Origin: Macrolepiota albuminosa
Lineage: Eukaryota; Basidiomycota; Agaricomycetes; Agaricales; Agaricaceae
Length of the DNA stretch: 64,000 bases
Direction of reading: 5' to 3'
Assembly: GCA_027475525.1 (NCBI GenBank)
Contig: JAMWFC010000077.1
Coordinates: 434,001-498,000 of the forward strand
Under the pieces are notes generated by a model, which saw only the letters and a list, made by a program, of their open reading frames with translations, ran no database searches and was not told where the DNA came from. Shown here in pieces: positions 44,381 through 55,661 of this stretch (the stretch's first letter is position 1; each line of letters opens with the position of its first letter). Position numbers and translations under genes: made by a program.

Positions 44381-46877
44381 TGAATGGGCAGGCAGTTTAC
44401 AAATGCAAGATGTACCGATACCACAAATAAAAATAAAAATAAAAGATACAATGCATGAGCAGTATTTACAATAAATTTAAAAATAAAATACTGACACTTC
44501 TAGCAAATTGTCGCTTTCTACAAGAGATATAATGCTATTTCTGTTATTCAGGAAATTTTCAGACACCGAGTTATTGTCTGATTAGCCTTTATATTGGAAA
44601 GAATATGTGTGCTCGATTTTGTGACCCCTGCAACTTGAGGTTTATCCGAAAGGATGCAACTGTGCCTGAAGATATATAAGAAACAACATTTTCAGGTAGG
44701 TCATAGTACAAATAATGTAATCTGACTAACATAGTTCACCCAGTTGGAGTGGACAATGCATTACCTGTACTGGCCAAAAGCTTCTCCAAAACACATCTAA
44801 ATAAACAGTATGCAGTCAACCAAAGGTCAAGAATATAACATTAGTATGCACATAACCAGGGACTCAACGCTTGAAGGGCCATGGACCCTCTTTTTCTTTG
44901 GCGAAGATATACAGGGCGTACTATCACTACAAATGATAAGCAATCATTGAAATCAACATGATATACAAGGATGTATACATCATGGGCGATACCAATTTTG
45001 CACTTTACTAAAGAGGAAGATGCAGAATCAGCGTTGACAGGCAAGTTGCCAGCCAACACAGCTAAAAATATACTAATAGCACATGTCAAGATTATACATA
45101 TGAATGATTACATAATACACATGTTCAATTGGTCTGCATTTCTGAGTCAAATATATCAGCATAATAATGAGATGTATATAAATAAATAGAAATTTACAAA
45201 GCTTGCAGCTGTTTATACAAAGAACATGTCATATCTTCTGGTTTATCTGTGGATTTCTTCAACTTTTTGCATGGGAGCATGGTAGTACCAAGTATAATGA
45301 TGTATAAACAAATATAGTGATAGATAGATAGAGCAAAAGAGTTGAGGATAAGGAAGTCTGCAGCATGCAGGTTTTATGGTATCCCAGCAGACTAACAAAC
45401 ACATAAACGTCAAAAGCAACAAGGGTCGAATAAACCAAATATATTAGTATGAGTACCCATGGTTGCATGATAAACTGAATATACAAGCCAAATATAGGAG
45501 AAAAAATGTTTAAAATAAATAAAAATAAAAATAAAAATAATACGGAGTTAATGATGGGTTAGAAGCTTTGAGCCAGCCATTTGGGAGATGGATAAAGAAC
45601 CATTAATACATGCTTAGACAAATAAATTAATACAAATCAAATGACAACATCTGCATAAGAAACCGCTACTTCACATAAGCTCTACATGTGCCAGACCAGG
45701 GAGTCTGGACATAGAAAGGCAAAAAGGTGAAAACATCCAGATACTACGAGAAATGTAGCCATAATAGTGTAAGAAGTAAGGGATACCAATAGGCAAGCCA
45801 AATTGTCAATTTGAATTAGCCTTGTTCAATCCTGTAGTAATAACAAAGTAATATATAGGTAATATATAGGCAAACCAATCAGTCAGTTTGAATTAACCTA
45901 TTTCAATCCTAAAAGACATTAGAAGCAAAGTAATCTACTTAGTATCTAGGGAACAGACAATCTATAAGCCAAAATCAAACAAAATAATACAGCGGGATAA
46001 GAAATATATTGATGCAGAAATGCACATACTTCAAAATAAAAGAAAAAGAACACAGTCCCATGGGTTGGGAGAATCTATGGAAAAGAAGTTGTCTGTGAGA
46101 CAGTTGGAGGGTTAGCATATAAGGAGATCTAATAAATTGGGTCGATCTTATTGTTTCCAAACATGTTGAATAGGAGAGATAAAATATATCCAAATTGCTA
46201 AGAAGCCAGACAGACAGTCATGAGAATAAAAAGCCATACAGATAGTCAACTCCAAAAAGTTGCTTATAATAGACGGCTGCTATGCGACACAAGACAGTAT
46301 CAGCTTACTAAACATTCTGTAGCCTATCTTATCATCACATACACATATACAAAAATGGACAATAAGTACAATGAAAGCAATGCAAGTGCATACTGAATGA
46401 AGCCTTTTAGAATTATAAAAAAAGTATTTAAATAGACATTAATATAGGAAGTACCTTGAAATGACATGTCAAGTATGACGAGCATTGAGAGAAAGCACGA
46501 CTCCATGACATTCTTCAGGTGAAATAAAAATATATATGTATCGTGTCCACACATAGAGTTAATGTCTTGCAAAGAGCCCAAAATGGAAAAGTACAGTAGT
46601 CGTATAGCAGTACAAAAGCTCAAAAATATGGAGACTCCTACTAGCAGATGAGGACAGCAAGATGACAAATAAGGAAGCAACATTCATGGTGTACAGTGCA
46701 ATATCAGACATAGATCTGCCCCCGTTTAAAATAGGAGGATTTATAAAGTGAGCGTTCAATAATGCTACACATATTGAAGATGGCTGATAAGTATATAGTG
46801 AATTCAACTAGAAGTGTAAATACCTCAAACAATCAATAAAACTGGACAGGCTTGGCACACAGCAATTCAACAACACC
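44381..46877. other. AT-rich region, upstream part of the disrupted minus-strand gene and spacer
   Basis: Only short frames in both strands. The part at 44400-45200 may hold further 5' exons of the gene interrupted by the MULE. Diverged direct repeats occur at 45780-45960 (ATAGGCAA, AATTTGAATTA, TTCAATCCT twice). No named feature. Confidence 0.35.
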
Positions 46878-47171
46878 ATGGCTGCAGCAAAAACAGTATA
46901 CAAAGCATTTGACTGGAAGTTCAAAAAGGGCAAACTGGAAGAATGGTCAGAAGAAATGTCAGATGAAGAAAACAAAATATTGTATGCAAACAATAGGGTG
47001 TTTACACTCGCAAAAAACTTGGACAAACAAGAAGTTTACATTCTGTTCAAAAAGGATACTAACCTCAATAGATTGCTCAAAAAAATTGCACAAGGGAGGT
47101 TCAAGAGGACATCAGACAATGTCGTCAAGTATGTGCAAGCAGAGATAACACTGAACAGAGACAAAACATAA
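46878..47171 (+). CDS. Small Lys/Glu-rich hypothetical protein (97 aa)
   Basis: An open frame from ATG 46878 to TAA 47171 is highly charged: KFKKGKLEEWSEEMSDEENK, LAKNLDKQEVYILFKKD, FKRTSDNVVKYVQAEI. It is one of few long uninterrupted plus-strand frames in this AT-rich part, and the charged helical composition is not random-looking. No family recognised. It may be an exon of a gene continuing at 47267. Confidence 0.4.
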   Translation: MAAAKTVYKAFDWKFKKGKLEEWSEEMSDEENKILYANNRVFTLAKNLDKQEVYILFKKDTNLNRLLKKIAQGRFKRTSDNVVKYVQAEITLNRDKT

Positions 47172-47266
47172 AAATATATGAACAACGACCATAAAACATA
47201 TATGCTCACACAAATCAAAGGTTCAAGAGGATCAAACCGCAGACCTTCTGAATCAGCAATATAGTT

Positions 47267-47584
47267 GTGGCCCAGGTATTCTTTGCAGTTGTTCCATTGA
47301 GGAGAGAGAAGTACAAGATGTTAACAGTTTTGAGATTGATAACGCTGCTGGATAAAACATTTGTACTAGTGAGCAGCCATATAAACAATAAATGTATTAT
47401 TCTCACTCTGACAATTACCAAGAAGAGGAAGGAGCAACCACTCAAATGCAAAGACTATGAGCTGGTGAAAAAGAAGCTTCAAATGTATGAAAACAATGGA
47501 GAAACCCAACAAAGAGCCGGCAAGGTGGTTAGTACTGGCAATTTCGAGCAACAAATGTTGAATTACATGAACATCAACAACTGA
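47267..47584 (+). CDS. Hypothetical ORF (105 aa), possibly the next exon of the 46878 gene
   Basis: The frame has a hydrophobic first half (LTVLRLITLLDKTFVLV) and a basic second half (TITKKRKEQPLKCKDYELVK, then KLQMYENNGETQQRAG). It follows the 46878 frame after 95 nt, enough for one fungal intron, in the same direction. No domain identified. Confidence 0.35.
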   Translation: MAQVFFAVVPLRREKYKMLTVLRLITLLDKTFVLVSSHINNKCIILTLTITKKRKEQPLKCKDYELVKKKLQMYENNGETQQRAGKVVSTGNFEQQMLNYMNINN

Positions 47585-50123
47585 TATTTTATGATGGCTT
47601 TAATACTACCTCTTGAGACATTTTTACCTAATGCAGTCCATTATATTTTCACCGAGTTATTCTATTTCTCACATCTGGTTAATCGGTCATCCCTGAATTG
47701 TTCTACAAGCTCTTGTTGCCGTTCTCTCATTGCCTTTCTATATTAACCCAAGTACCAAGCATTCACATATACCACCATCTATAGCACCTAGCATCCAATA
47801 TACTACCATCCATATCATGTTATGTTGTTTGTTTGTTTTTTTGTTTTTTTTCGTTATATTCTTTCCATCAGTTATTATAGTAATAAATAAGTGTCATCAT
47901 CAAAACAATATATTGTAATAAGTGTCATAGCATTAAAATAATACCTTGATTATATAATTGACTGTATAGACAAATAGTTTGGCAATACTTACTAAAGGAA
48001 ATTATATGTATATATTTTTTTTGTTCTCCCTTAATGCTTGATCAATGAATTATTTAAGTACAATACCTTTATAAACCATGGATCAAGAAAGATTAAATCC
48101 TACATTGATGGATAAATAGTTATATTGCCTCAAACAATATGTAAAGGTAAAAACAATATTACACGACGTTTTAGATTCAATTAGATGTTTTTGTACTCGA
48201 AAGAATGTAATAATACAGAATATATGTAGCAATCATGGAACTTGTGGCTGTGCAGTAGTTGTATACTTGAATGATGCATAGCCACAATAATATAATTGGA
48301 ATAAATAATTAAATATAGCTATATATTTACAATGCTATCTACTTCTGCTACATAATAGCTAAGGACATATTGGGTAGGAGACCGCTCAGTAGACCCACAA
48401 CTGAACAGTATATGCATAACTAAAAGGATGCAAGTGAAGTAGCATCAAAAACCCAGTGAAGAAAGCTTGCCACCACCATAAGCAAAATCCATTATTTACA
48501 TAAAGGAAAAATTTGAAGGATAAGGCTATTATGATAGAAAGGGCCTGTTAGGATGCAACTAAGCCAGCAATCAAGTGTTGAACCTGACTCCTAGTAGCTA
48601 TATATCATTCGAATATACAATTGATATACAGCCACTATATATATGAAATTATATGCTATTACTATATTAAAAATAAATGATTAAATAAGTAATATAAGAA
48701 TATATATTCATAATTATAGTGGCTGTGCAATAGTTGCATATTTGAATGGTACACAGCCACAACAACAGAATCAAATAACTAATATATTGTATATTTATTT
48801 ATTTATTTATTCATAGATGAGTGAATACTTCCAAGGAGGCTGACACTCTAGGCACCTCTTCACCCATATGGCTGCATATCTGGAACCAAAACAATGTGCT
48901 GGTTTCAGACAGCAATAACATACTCATGAATAAAGCCATCATACACAAATGTGAGGATACATACAAACTCTAAGATGCCTTTTTGATTTTATATAGCTGG
49001 CAAGCCACAACGCTGACTTAAGATATGTCGGTAAATGAACAATCATATTATAATCCAATATTAAACCCCCCTTTATGAAGACAAAATATACTTATGCTAC
49101 AACCAATCATAATCAGCATCAAAATTGGCATTGGAGGTATTATATATTACTTGTATTGACTCCAGAGTACCTGTACCCAAAATATAGTTCAAGGCAGCCA
49201 TGTCTCGTCATTGAGAATAGTGAAACCAAAGGTCACACTTGCCAATAATTGGCAGTCTATTCAGTGATCACATTTCATGTAGATCCACTGAATGCCAAGT
49301 ATCGTAGGATCGACCCTGTATGTGATCAGTAATCTACTGTACTATTTGAGATATGGGCTTTGGAACAACATACTGTGTAGGTCTTATGCAGCCAGCAAAG
49401 AGTCTATGTGAGTAAAATAAAGCAATAAATAACAAAGATACACTTGAAAATAGTAGTTAAAAATACATGAACTTTGTAGAGGACTCAAAATCTATATGTC
49501 TGGACATAATGCTTTTATCGTCACTTACATACAGAACTTGAGGTTTATTTTAATTTACTCATCTAAGCTATGTGGCAGTGGCTATGTATTCATAGCGGTA
49601 ATAGAAGTAGAAGCTTGATGCCATTATGACGAGAGAGTAGATAAGAAAAACATTTCAACCTACCCTCCTTCTTTGACCATGTCGTGCCACTCTACTCCTA
49701 ACTGTTCACCTATGCCACCCCTGCCTGGTGACAACACTACTGCTTCATGGCTATGCTACGAGGAGCACCAAGAAATATATGAGCAGTGAATAGCAGACCT
49801 TTTTCAGCAGCGTAAGTAGTTTCCTGGCATATCTGCGTACTTATCTGGCATGCCCACCCAAAGATAGCAGCCCAATCTATGGGGTCAAGTTCATTGATAC
49901 TATCATCCAACCCATTGGCACTGGCAAAGAGCATGCAGATGGCTGGTCCGAGCAGCTCAGTCTAATCAACACCTGCTGTGAGCTCGTCAATGTGTACTGA
50001 ACAGCCCGTTCTTGGTCCCAGTCAGGTATGGCTACCGGCAGCGCAGCAGATCCCTTAAGCTGATGTGATATCGGAGCAATTTGCTGCAGCCCAAAACCAG
50101 CACTGTGGCCCTCCCACCCTCAA
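47585..50123. other. AT-rich non-coding region with a repeated hairpin
   Basis: No gene supported. Two copies of a short element with palindromic ends (GTGGCTGTGC ... CACAGCCAC) lie at 48243-48287 and 48719-48762. Between the ends both read TAGTTG and TTGAATG. They resemble remnants of a small inverted-repeat element. Simple AT repeats elsewhere. Confidence 0.45.
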
Positions 50124-51100
50124 GTGGTGTCAGAACAGGGGTCTTATAAGTGTTCTCCTGGCCCAGTTGCATGTTCTAACCATCACAAGTGCTTGTTATG
50201 CTCATATCAAGGTGAGCCATATGAGTTCAAGGTGCCAGTGGCAAAGTCTCACAGAGATAACTCAGTTTGCGTTTCCTGTCAAGCCTGGCATGAGCAATGC
50301 TCTGTGGCTCAGGCATAGAGAGCATCGTGCATGAACAAAGAGCAGGGATGGGATATTATCTGGGTGCTGAGTCAGTTGGCTAATGCGTCTAGATCAAGAG
50401 CTGAGAAGCTGAGTGAGGCACTGGCCAGGAGTTTATCAAGGAAGAAAGGCAAAGGCGTTGACTACACAGTGGGATAAGGGGAAGCACAAAGCTTTGCCTA
50501 CATTGATGGAGGAAGCACTGATGACTCAGCATGATAAAGGAAAGCATCAAGCATCACCAGAGCTGTACTTTAGGGAAGCAAAAAATTCAGGTTCAATATT
50601 ATTTAATCGCATGTGCAGACATGTGAATACAAAGTCATCAAATGCAGGCCAGGGACACCGCTTTAGTGGCATGCATGGCTATCAAAGATGAATTGGCCAG
50701 TTTGCAGGCACAAGTGGAGCATATTGAGAATCAAGAGTCAGACAATGTGGCATCTGAGGCATCAGAGATAGAGAAGGTATGGCAGGCAATACAGCAAGTG
50801 GAGACAGCACAGCCATATATTTTATGGAGGAGGAACTGGCTGTTGAATGCATTGGTGTTGTCCTATGAAGATGTTATGCGTAAGTAACCCTATGTCCCAT
50901 AATATCTACTTAATACATCTTTACGTACAGGAGGGGTGCATGAGTACCAACTGTTGTTGGATGGAGGTTTCTTAGCGCTCGCTCTCATCCAGCAAGGACT
51001 GCCCCAGCATATCCCATCAGAGCTTATGCAAAGAATCAATCAGTTGAGAAGTCTGTTGGCGGCACACCAACACAGGAATGTGGTAATACTGGGAACTTGA
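50124..51100 (+). CDS. Hypothetical gene: Cys-rich N-terminal part, coiled-coil C-terminal part (partly decayed)
   Basis: The first part (50124-50310) has a Cys/His cluster (CLLCSYQGEPYEFKVP and CVSCQAWHEQC) suggestive of a zinc-binding region. A better-preserved second part starts at ATG 50642: ALVACMAIKDELASLQAQVE, IENQESDNVASEASEIEKVW, likely coiled coil. An intron (about 50880-50931, GTAAGTAACC...TACGTACAG) joins to RGVHEYQLLLDGGFLALALI, ending at LGT and TGA near 51100. The segment between the two parts contains stops. The plan of Cys cluster plus coiled coil is similar to the Zn2Cys6 gene inside the MULE, and the two may be distant relatives. A DNA-binding role is inference. Confidence 0.4.
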
Positions 51101-52042
51101 ATGAAAGTAGCAGCGGACGCTGGCCAGCCCATGCTGATATGGGATGAAATAATTGTAATGGTAATATTGATGTTAGAAGAAGCAATGATGACAGCAGAGG
51201 CAGGTGAAGCGGCAGTTATGGCAGCAATAATGGATGGAGCGGCAATGGCAACAGCAATGATGGGTGAAGCAGCAGCAGCAGCAACAACAACTATGGGAGA
51301 GACAAAGGAGGGACCAGAGGTTGAGAGGAGGCCCATATTGTAACTTCTTGCTTGCAAACCTAAAATGTACATTGCACATGTCATCTTATATATGATCAAA
51401 CTTTGTAGATAGTGTACTACAATTGGACTAATGGACTATGCATCAGTACATTGCGATACCGACAATTTTTCATTACAGACATTATAAGTGATCAGATGAC
51501 TTGAACATGCTAATAGTTGATTATATTTAACTATCATTATATAAGCATATGTTATCATAATCAGAAACTGATGTATTAAACAGTATAGAGGAACAACAAA
51601 TTGTGATACCATGCAATTAAAGCATTTTGGTACTCCTTTAACTTATTGGCAATAAAGCTCAGTTAGCTGAATATTGACAATCCAGGTTGGCATAAAGACA
51701 TTATATATGAAAATATGAATGGTTGACTAGTAGTAAGTATTAATGTAATTATCAGCTGTACCAATACCAATGATTAATAATAGGGCTTCTACTAATATTA
51801 TGAAACTGTTCCACTAAAGATGTTTAATCAATAAGAGCTTTACTGCCAATAGAGCAAATGTGATGTACCTTTCAATGTTCCTCACAAGAATGCTCCAATG
51901 ATGAAGGATACCAAGCTACAGTCATACATGAAGAAAAAATAAAATAAACCGCATAAGCCTAGCAACATGTGTTTAATTTTGATGTCCAGCTACAGGAGCT
52001 ACAGGTATAGAACGAATAGATAGATATTGTACTAACTACAAT
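51101..52042. other. Low-complexity GCAATGATGG repeat, then AT-rich spacer
   Basis: 51110-51340 is rich in GCAGCA, GGCAATGG and GATGG trinucleotides, encoding Gly/Asn/Ser-rich sequence in one frame (NNGWSGNGNSND). It may be the eroded 3' tail of the preceding gene. 51350-52042 shows nothing recognisable up to the Harbinger TIR. Confidence 0.4.
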
Positions 52043-52104
52043 AGGGCGTTTCACGCTGCGATTTTTGATTGTTTCTTGATGGATTTTTCGACTGATTTTC
52101 CATT
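52043..52104 (+). repeat. Left terminal inverted repeat of the Harbinger element
   Basis: Inverse of 55600-55661. Differences are G/A at base 6, T/C at base 28 and A/G near base 60. Confidence 0.92.
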
Positions 52105-52244
52105 TGTTTTTCAGTCAAAAAACAGTCAAAAAATGCTAAAAAAACTCTAGAAAAATGGATCTACGTGAAACCCCTTCAGAGGGTACACCCCATATAGTTT
52201 CTGGCAAGTATTAGACTCTATACATACATATATATATATATATT

Positions 52245-53832
52245 ATGTATGATCTAATAGTACTGTGTCTCATGATGCCTACCGTCCCTCTACGACAACG
52301 CCTCCTCAACAGCGCTCTCAGGTATGCTCAAAAGCTTCAAATCCTCCGTCGTGAAGAGCAGGAGAGCGACACCTCTGAAGGACATACCTTATCTGGTGGA
52401 TCTAGTGATGAATCCGACAATAGTTATCTATACTCAGATTCAGATCTCTCCTCACCTTCAACCCCGTCTTTCTCAGTAGCTTCTCTCTCTTCTCTGGACT
52501 CAGAGGCTGATGAAGATCATATGCCAACCTCTGCCGCTGATGACACTGATGGGAAACTGTCTTCAGATGAAGAAATAGATTGCAACTATTTGTGCCGCCT
52601 TGCAGCTGTGAGATCTCACATCAAGTATCTTACAGAGACACGTGTCCTAGAGCCCAATCATGTCCATAAACTCTCCCAGCTATATCTTGTGCTTGTACTA
52701 TACAAGACTTATGATCCAAAACGATTTCGAAAGAACCTTCGAATTGCCCCCAAAACCTTTGATCAGCTGGTTCAGAAAATCATGAATAACCCTGTTTTTA
52801 TCAGCACAGGGTCACATGCACAAATTCCAGTAGAAGAGCAGCTTGCTATTGCTTTATATCGCTTTGGTCATTTTGGTAATGCTGCTGCTGTTGAAGCTAT
52901 AGCACAATGGGCTGGCATATCAGCTGGTGCTGTTGTTTTATGCACACGGCGGATCATGCAGGCAATTCTTGCCCTCCATGACAAAGCAGTTCATTGGCCT
53001 TCTCCAGCAGAGAAAGAAGCTGCAAAGGAGTGGATAGAGGCGGCTTCATGTGTAGCCTGGCGGAATGGCTGGCTACTTGTGGACGGCACACTTGTTCCAC
53101 TTGCAGAAAAGCCAGGTCACCATGGAGAGGCTTACTTTGACCGCAAATCGAATTATTCATTAAATGTTCAGGTGAGCTTTTTATTATTTTCCATTGAATT
53201 TATTAGACATATACTACCAGCTCATTACACTGCCCAACTTACGCATTATTGACTACGTGATTGGTCACTGTGGTAGCGCCCATGATTCAACAGTTTTTAT
53301 GGCTTCTCTCACCTTTCGGGACCATCAGCACCTCATAGGTCCAAATGAATGGATCTGGGCAGACTCAGCCTATCCTGTCGAAGCCTGGTGTGTCACACCT
53401 TATAAAAAGCCAGCATCTAACATTCCTGCAAACCGGCATTTCAACTTCTGGGTTTCCCATGTACGCATTCGGTCAGAGCATGCTGTTGGCCTGTTTAAAG
53501 GCCGTTTTCAATCGCTCCGAGGACTCAGGCAGCAGATTAAGAATGACCAGGACCATTGCCGAGCTCTAGAATGGATTAGAACTTGCATAGTGCTCCACAA
53601 CCTCACTCTTGAGATTGAACATGGGAGTGTAGTTGAAGAATCGGATTGGGAGGAAGAGCTGATAGCAAATGGGCAAGATTCTGAAGCTGCCTCGAACAGT
53701 GACTCAGACATCGCTGCTAACAGAAGAGTTTCAGAGCACGATGCACGAAGAGAATCAGCCGGGCAGAGAAAGCGAAGGAAGGTTAAAGAGGCACTATTTC
53801 ATTATAAACGTCCACGATTGAATGATAATTGA
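52245..53832 (+). CDS. PIF/Harbinger DDE transposase (DDE_Tnp_4 type)
   Basis: Two exons, 52245-53171 and 53221-53832, join in frame across a 49-nt GTGAGC...ACCAG intron, giving about 512 residues; ATGs at 52272 and 52275 are alternative starts. The N-terminal part is Ser/Asp-rich. A helix-turn-helix-like region follows (AIALYRFGHFGNAAAVEAIA). The catalytic domain has VDGTLVPLAEKPGHHGEAYF (first Asp), GHCGSAHDSTVF (second Asp), ADSAYPV and VRIRSEHAVGLFKGRFQSLR (Glu). CIVLHNL near the end is also typical. The C-terminus is basic (GQRKRRKVKEA), a likely nuclear signal. It excises and inserts the element with its partner protein. All acidic catalytic residues are present and no stops interrupt the frame, so it could be functional. 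Confidence 0.92.
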
Positions 53833-53895
53833 GTTTGTAACTAAACAGAATACGTTTATTGAATCAAAGTTTGCATTTAATTGAAATTTAAATGG

Positions 53896-55379
53896 TCAAA
53901 TTGAATGATTGAAGTCTTCATCCATTGGCATGTTGAGCTCATCAAGCAAGGAGCCACCTGTTGACGATGAACTTGGTGTTAGTGAGGGTATGATTGGCAT
54001 AGTGTTTGGAATTGATGGAGTAGGATATGCGCTGCCTCCCACAAGACCTGCATTCACTACATCGCCACGGCTACTCAGCAGCATCTTCATCATCTCCCAC
54101 TGGCGCTGCTGGTTTTGTGCATCCAGCTCCATTTTCCTCACCTTTGCTTCATGTTTTTTCTCTTCAAGTGCAATCTGACGAAGTCGTAACTCATCTCGAG
54201 CTGCACGACGAGCAGCTGCCACAGCCACATCTTCAGCATGAGCATCGTTGAATGCTTCTAGTGCCGAGCGCTTCTTTGTGTCTAGGCCTTCCTTTAACAA
54301 TTTGGCTTTGCCTGCCTTCTTTAATCTTGCTGACGACGATAACGTGGGGGTGATAACTGGTTTGAGTGGTTTACGAGGTGTGGGTGTCTTTTTCATCTAA
54401 TATCATCATTAACTTGTCAATTCTGCTTGAATTCAGGAAGGACCACATACTAATATGCTCGTATCTTTGTCAACATCATCATCTCCTTCCCAACCAGATC
54501 CGCTGGCACTAGTAACGGCACTCTTCTCACCTAGTACATCTGCAACAAGATTATTGAAAGTTGCATCCTCAATCCCACTCCCAGCATCACCGTCGTCTTC
54601 TCCTGGGGCTGGAGATTGGCTCGAAGTCGAAGAGGTTGTTTGGTGGTCATTTCTTGTGGGACTTGAACGTCGTTGAAATAAAGCTGCTGCTGTTGCTGCA
54701 TGGTCTTGGCCATGTTCAGAGCTGCTAACACCAACAGGATTGTAGTTCGGGAGCTCCCTCCAGAGTTTGTGAAGATCTTCGAAGAACTCCCACTCAGCAG
54801 AAATCTTCTCTGTTGTACTCGTGAGCGTGTGTTCAACATATTTCGCAGTTAGACTAACGGAATAAATTATCATAAGCCTCGCCTTCGAGAAGTCCTCCTC
54901 CAGTTTGAGTTATAAATTGTCGTCGATATCCAACATACTTTGCCTTCAGCCTTTATCAAGGCACTGGTAAGCCTCTACTATTCTGCCACTTGTCCAGACA
55001 CTTACCTTGAGAAATGCTGCTGCATAGATTTACCATACTTGGTGGGATTGGCTTCATACTTGGCTTTCATCTCAGGTATGTCCGAAAACACTGCCTCTGC
55101 CATCTGCTGGTATAGCTGAGCTGCTCCTGTGCCATTGCTGACCTTTCGCCGTCCTTCTGCTTTTGCCTGGGCTGTGGAATCACTGAAGAGCTTTATTCGA
55201 AATGCTGGGTTCTCGGTAAGAAAGTTGATTGCTGCCCATGTCCATACTGAGTTTCTCTCCCAGAGTATAGGGTCATCACGCTTGGCTGCTGGAACTTTGG
55301 CATCTTTGCCAGGTTCGGTGTCATCCTCATTCGGAGCCCTAGCCTTGCGATTCGACTTTTGACTCCCTCCTTTTGCCAT
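53896..55379 (-). CDS. Harbinger second protein, Myb/SANT-like DNA-binding
   Basis: Starts at ATG 55379 (MAKGGSQKSNRKARAP). Exon 1 runs to 55006 (GTAAGT donor). The next exon starts near 54944 (LKAKYVGYRRQFITQTGGG), then an exon from about 54820 (KISAEWEFFEDLHKLWRELP) to 54455, and a last exon 54396-53896 after a 54-nt GTATGT...ATTAG intron. Trp-containing helices (WERNSVWTWAAINFLTENP, FFEDLHKLWRELPNYNPV) fit the Myb/SANT-like protein that PIF/Harbinger transposons encode to bind their ends. The C-terminal exon is a long charged helix (RRAARDELRLRQIALEEKKH). It is convergent with the transposase, their stops 63 bp apart. The exact second intron is less certain. Confidence 0.8.
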
Positions 55380-55599
55380 ATCAGATAGGACAGTGGGAGG
55401 TCGACAGAAAGGACGTATCAATTTGTAATAATAAATTATTATTTTCATATATGTAATACGTGAATACAAAAAAAAACGAAGCAAAAAACTGACTGAAAAA
55501 CATGCAAAAGGAGGTCAGAGGCTCCTTTTGCATACTTGAAAAAATGGCTGTCATTTTTCAAACGTTGATTTTTCGGATTCATCCGAATTCCGAAAAATG

Positions 55600-55661
55600 A
55601 ACGGAAAATCAGTCGAAAAATCCATCAAGAAACGATCAAAAATCGCAGCGTGAAATGCCCT
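55600..55661 (-). repeat. Right terminal inverted repeat of the Harbinger element
   Basis: Inverse of 52043-52104; the TSD AAT follows at 55662-55664. Confidence 0.92.

Larger units (their letters stand above)
52043..55661. mobile_element. PIF/Harbinger DNA transposon, apparently complete (3.6 kb)
   Basis: The left end AGGGCGTTTCACGCTGCGAT and the right end (inverse, AGGGCATTTCACGCTGCGAT) are inverted repeats of about 62 bp with three transitions. Both are flanked by AAT (52040-52042 and 55662-55664), a 3-bp TSD as in this superfamily. The interior encodes the two proteins expected of PIF/Harbinger, convergently arranged: a DDE transposase on plus and a Myb/SANT-like DNA-binding protein on minus, both with intact introns and no inactivating changes seen. 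Confidence 0.92.
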
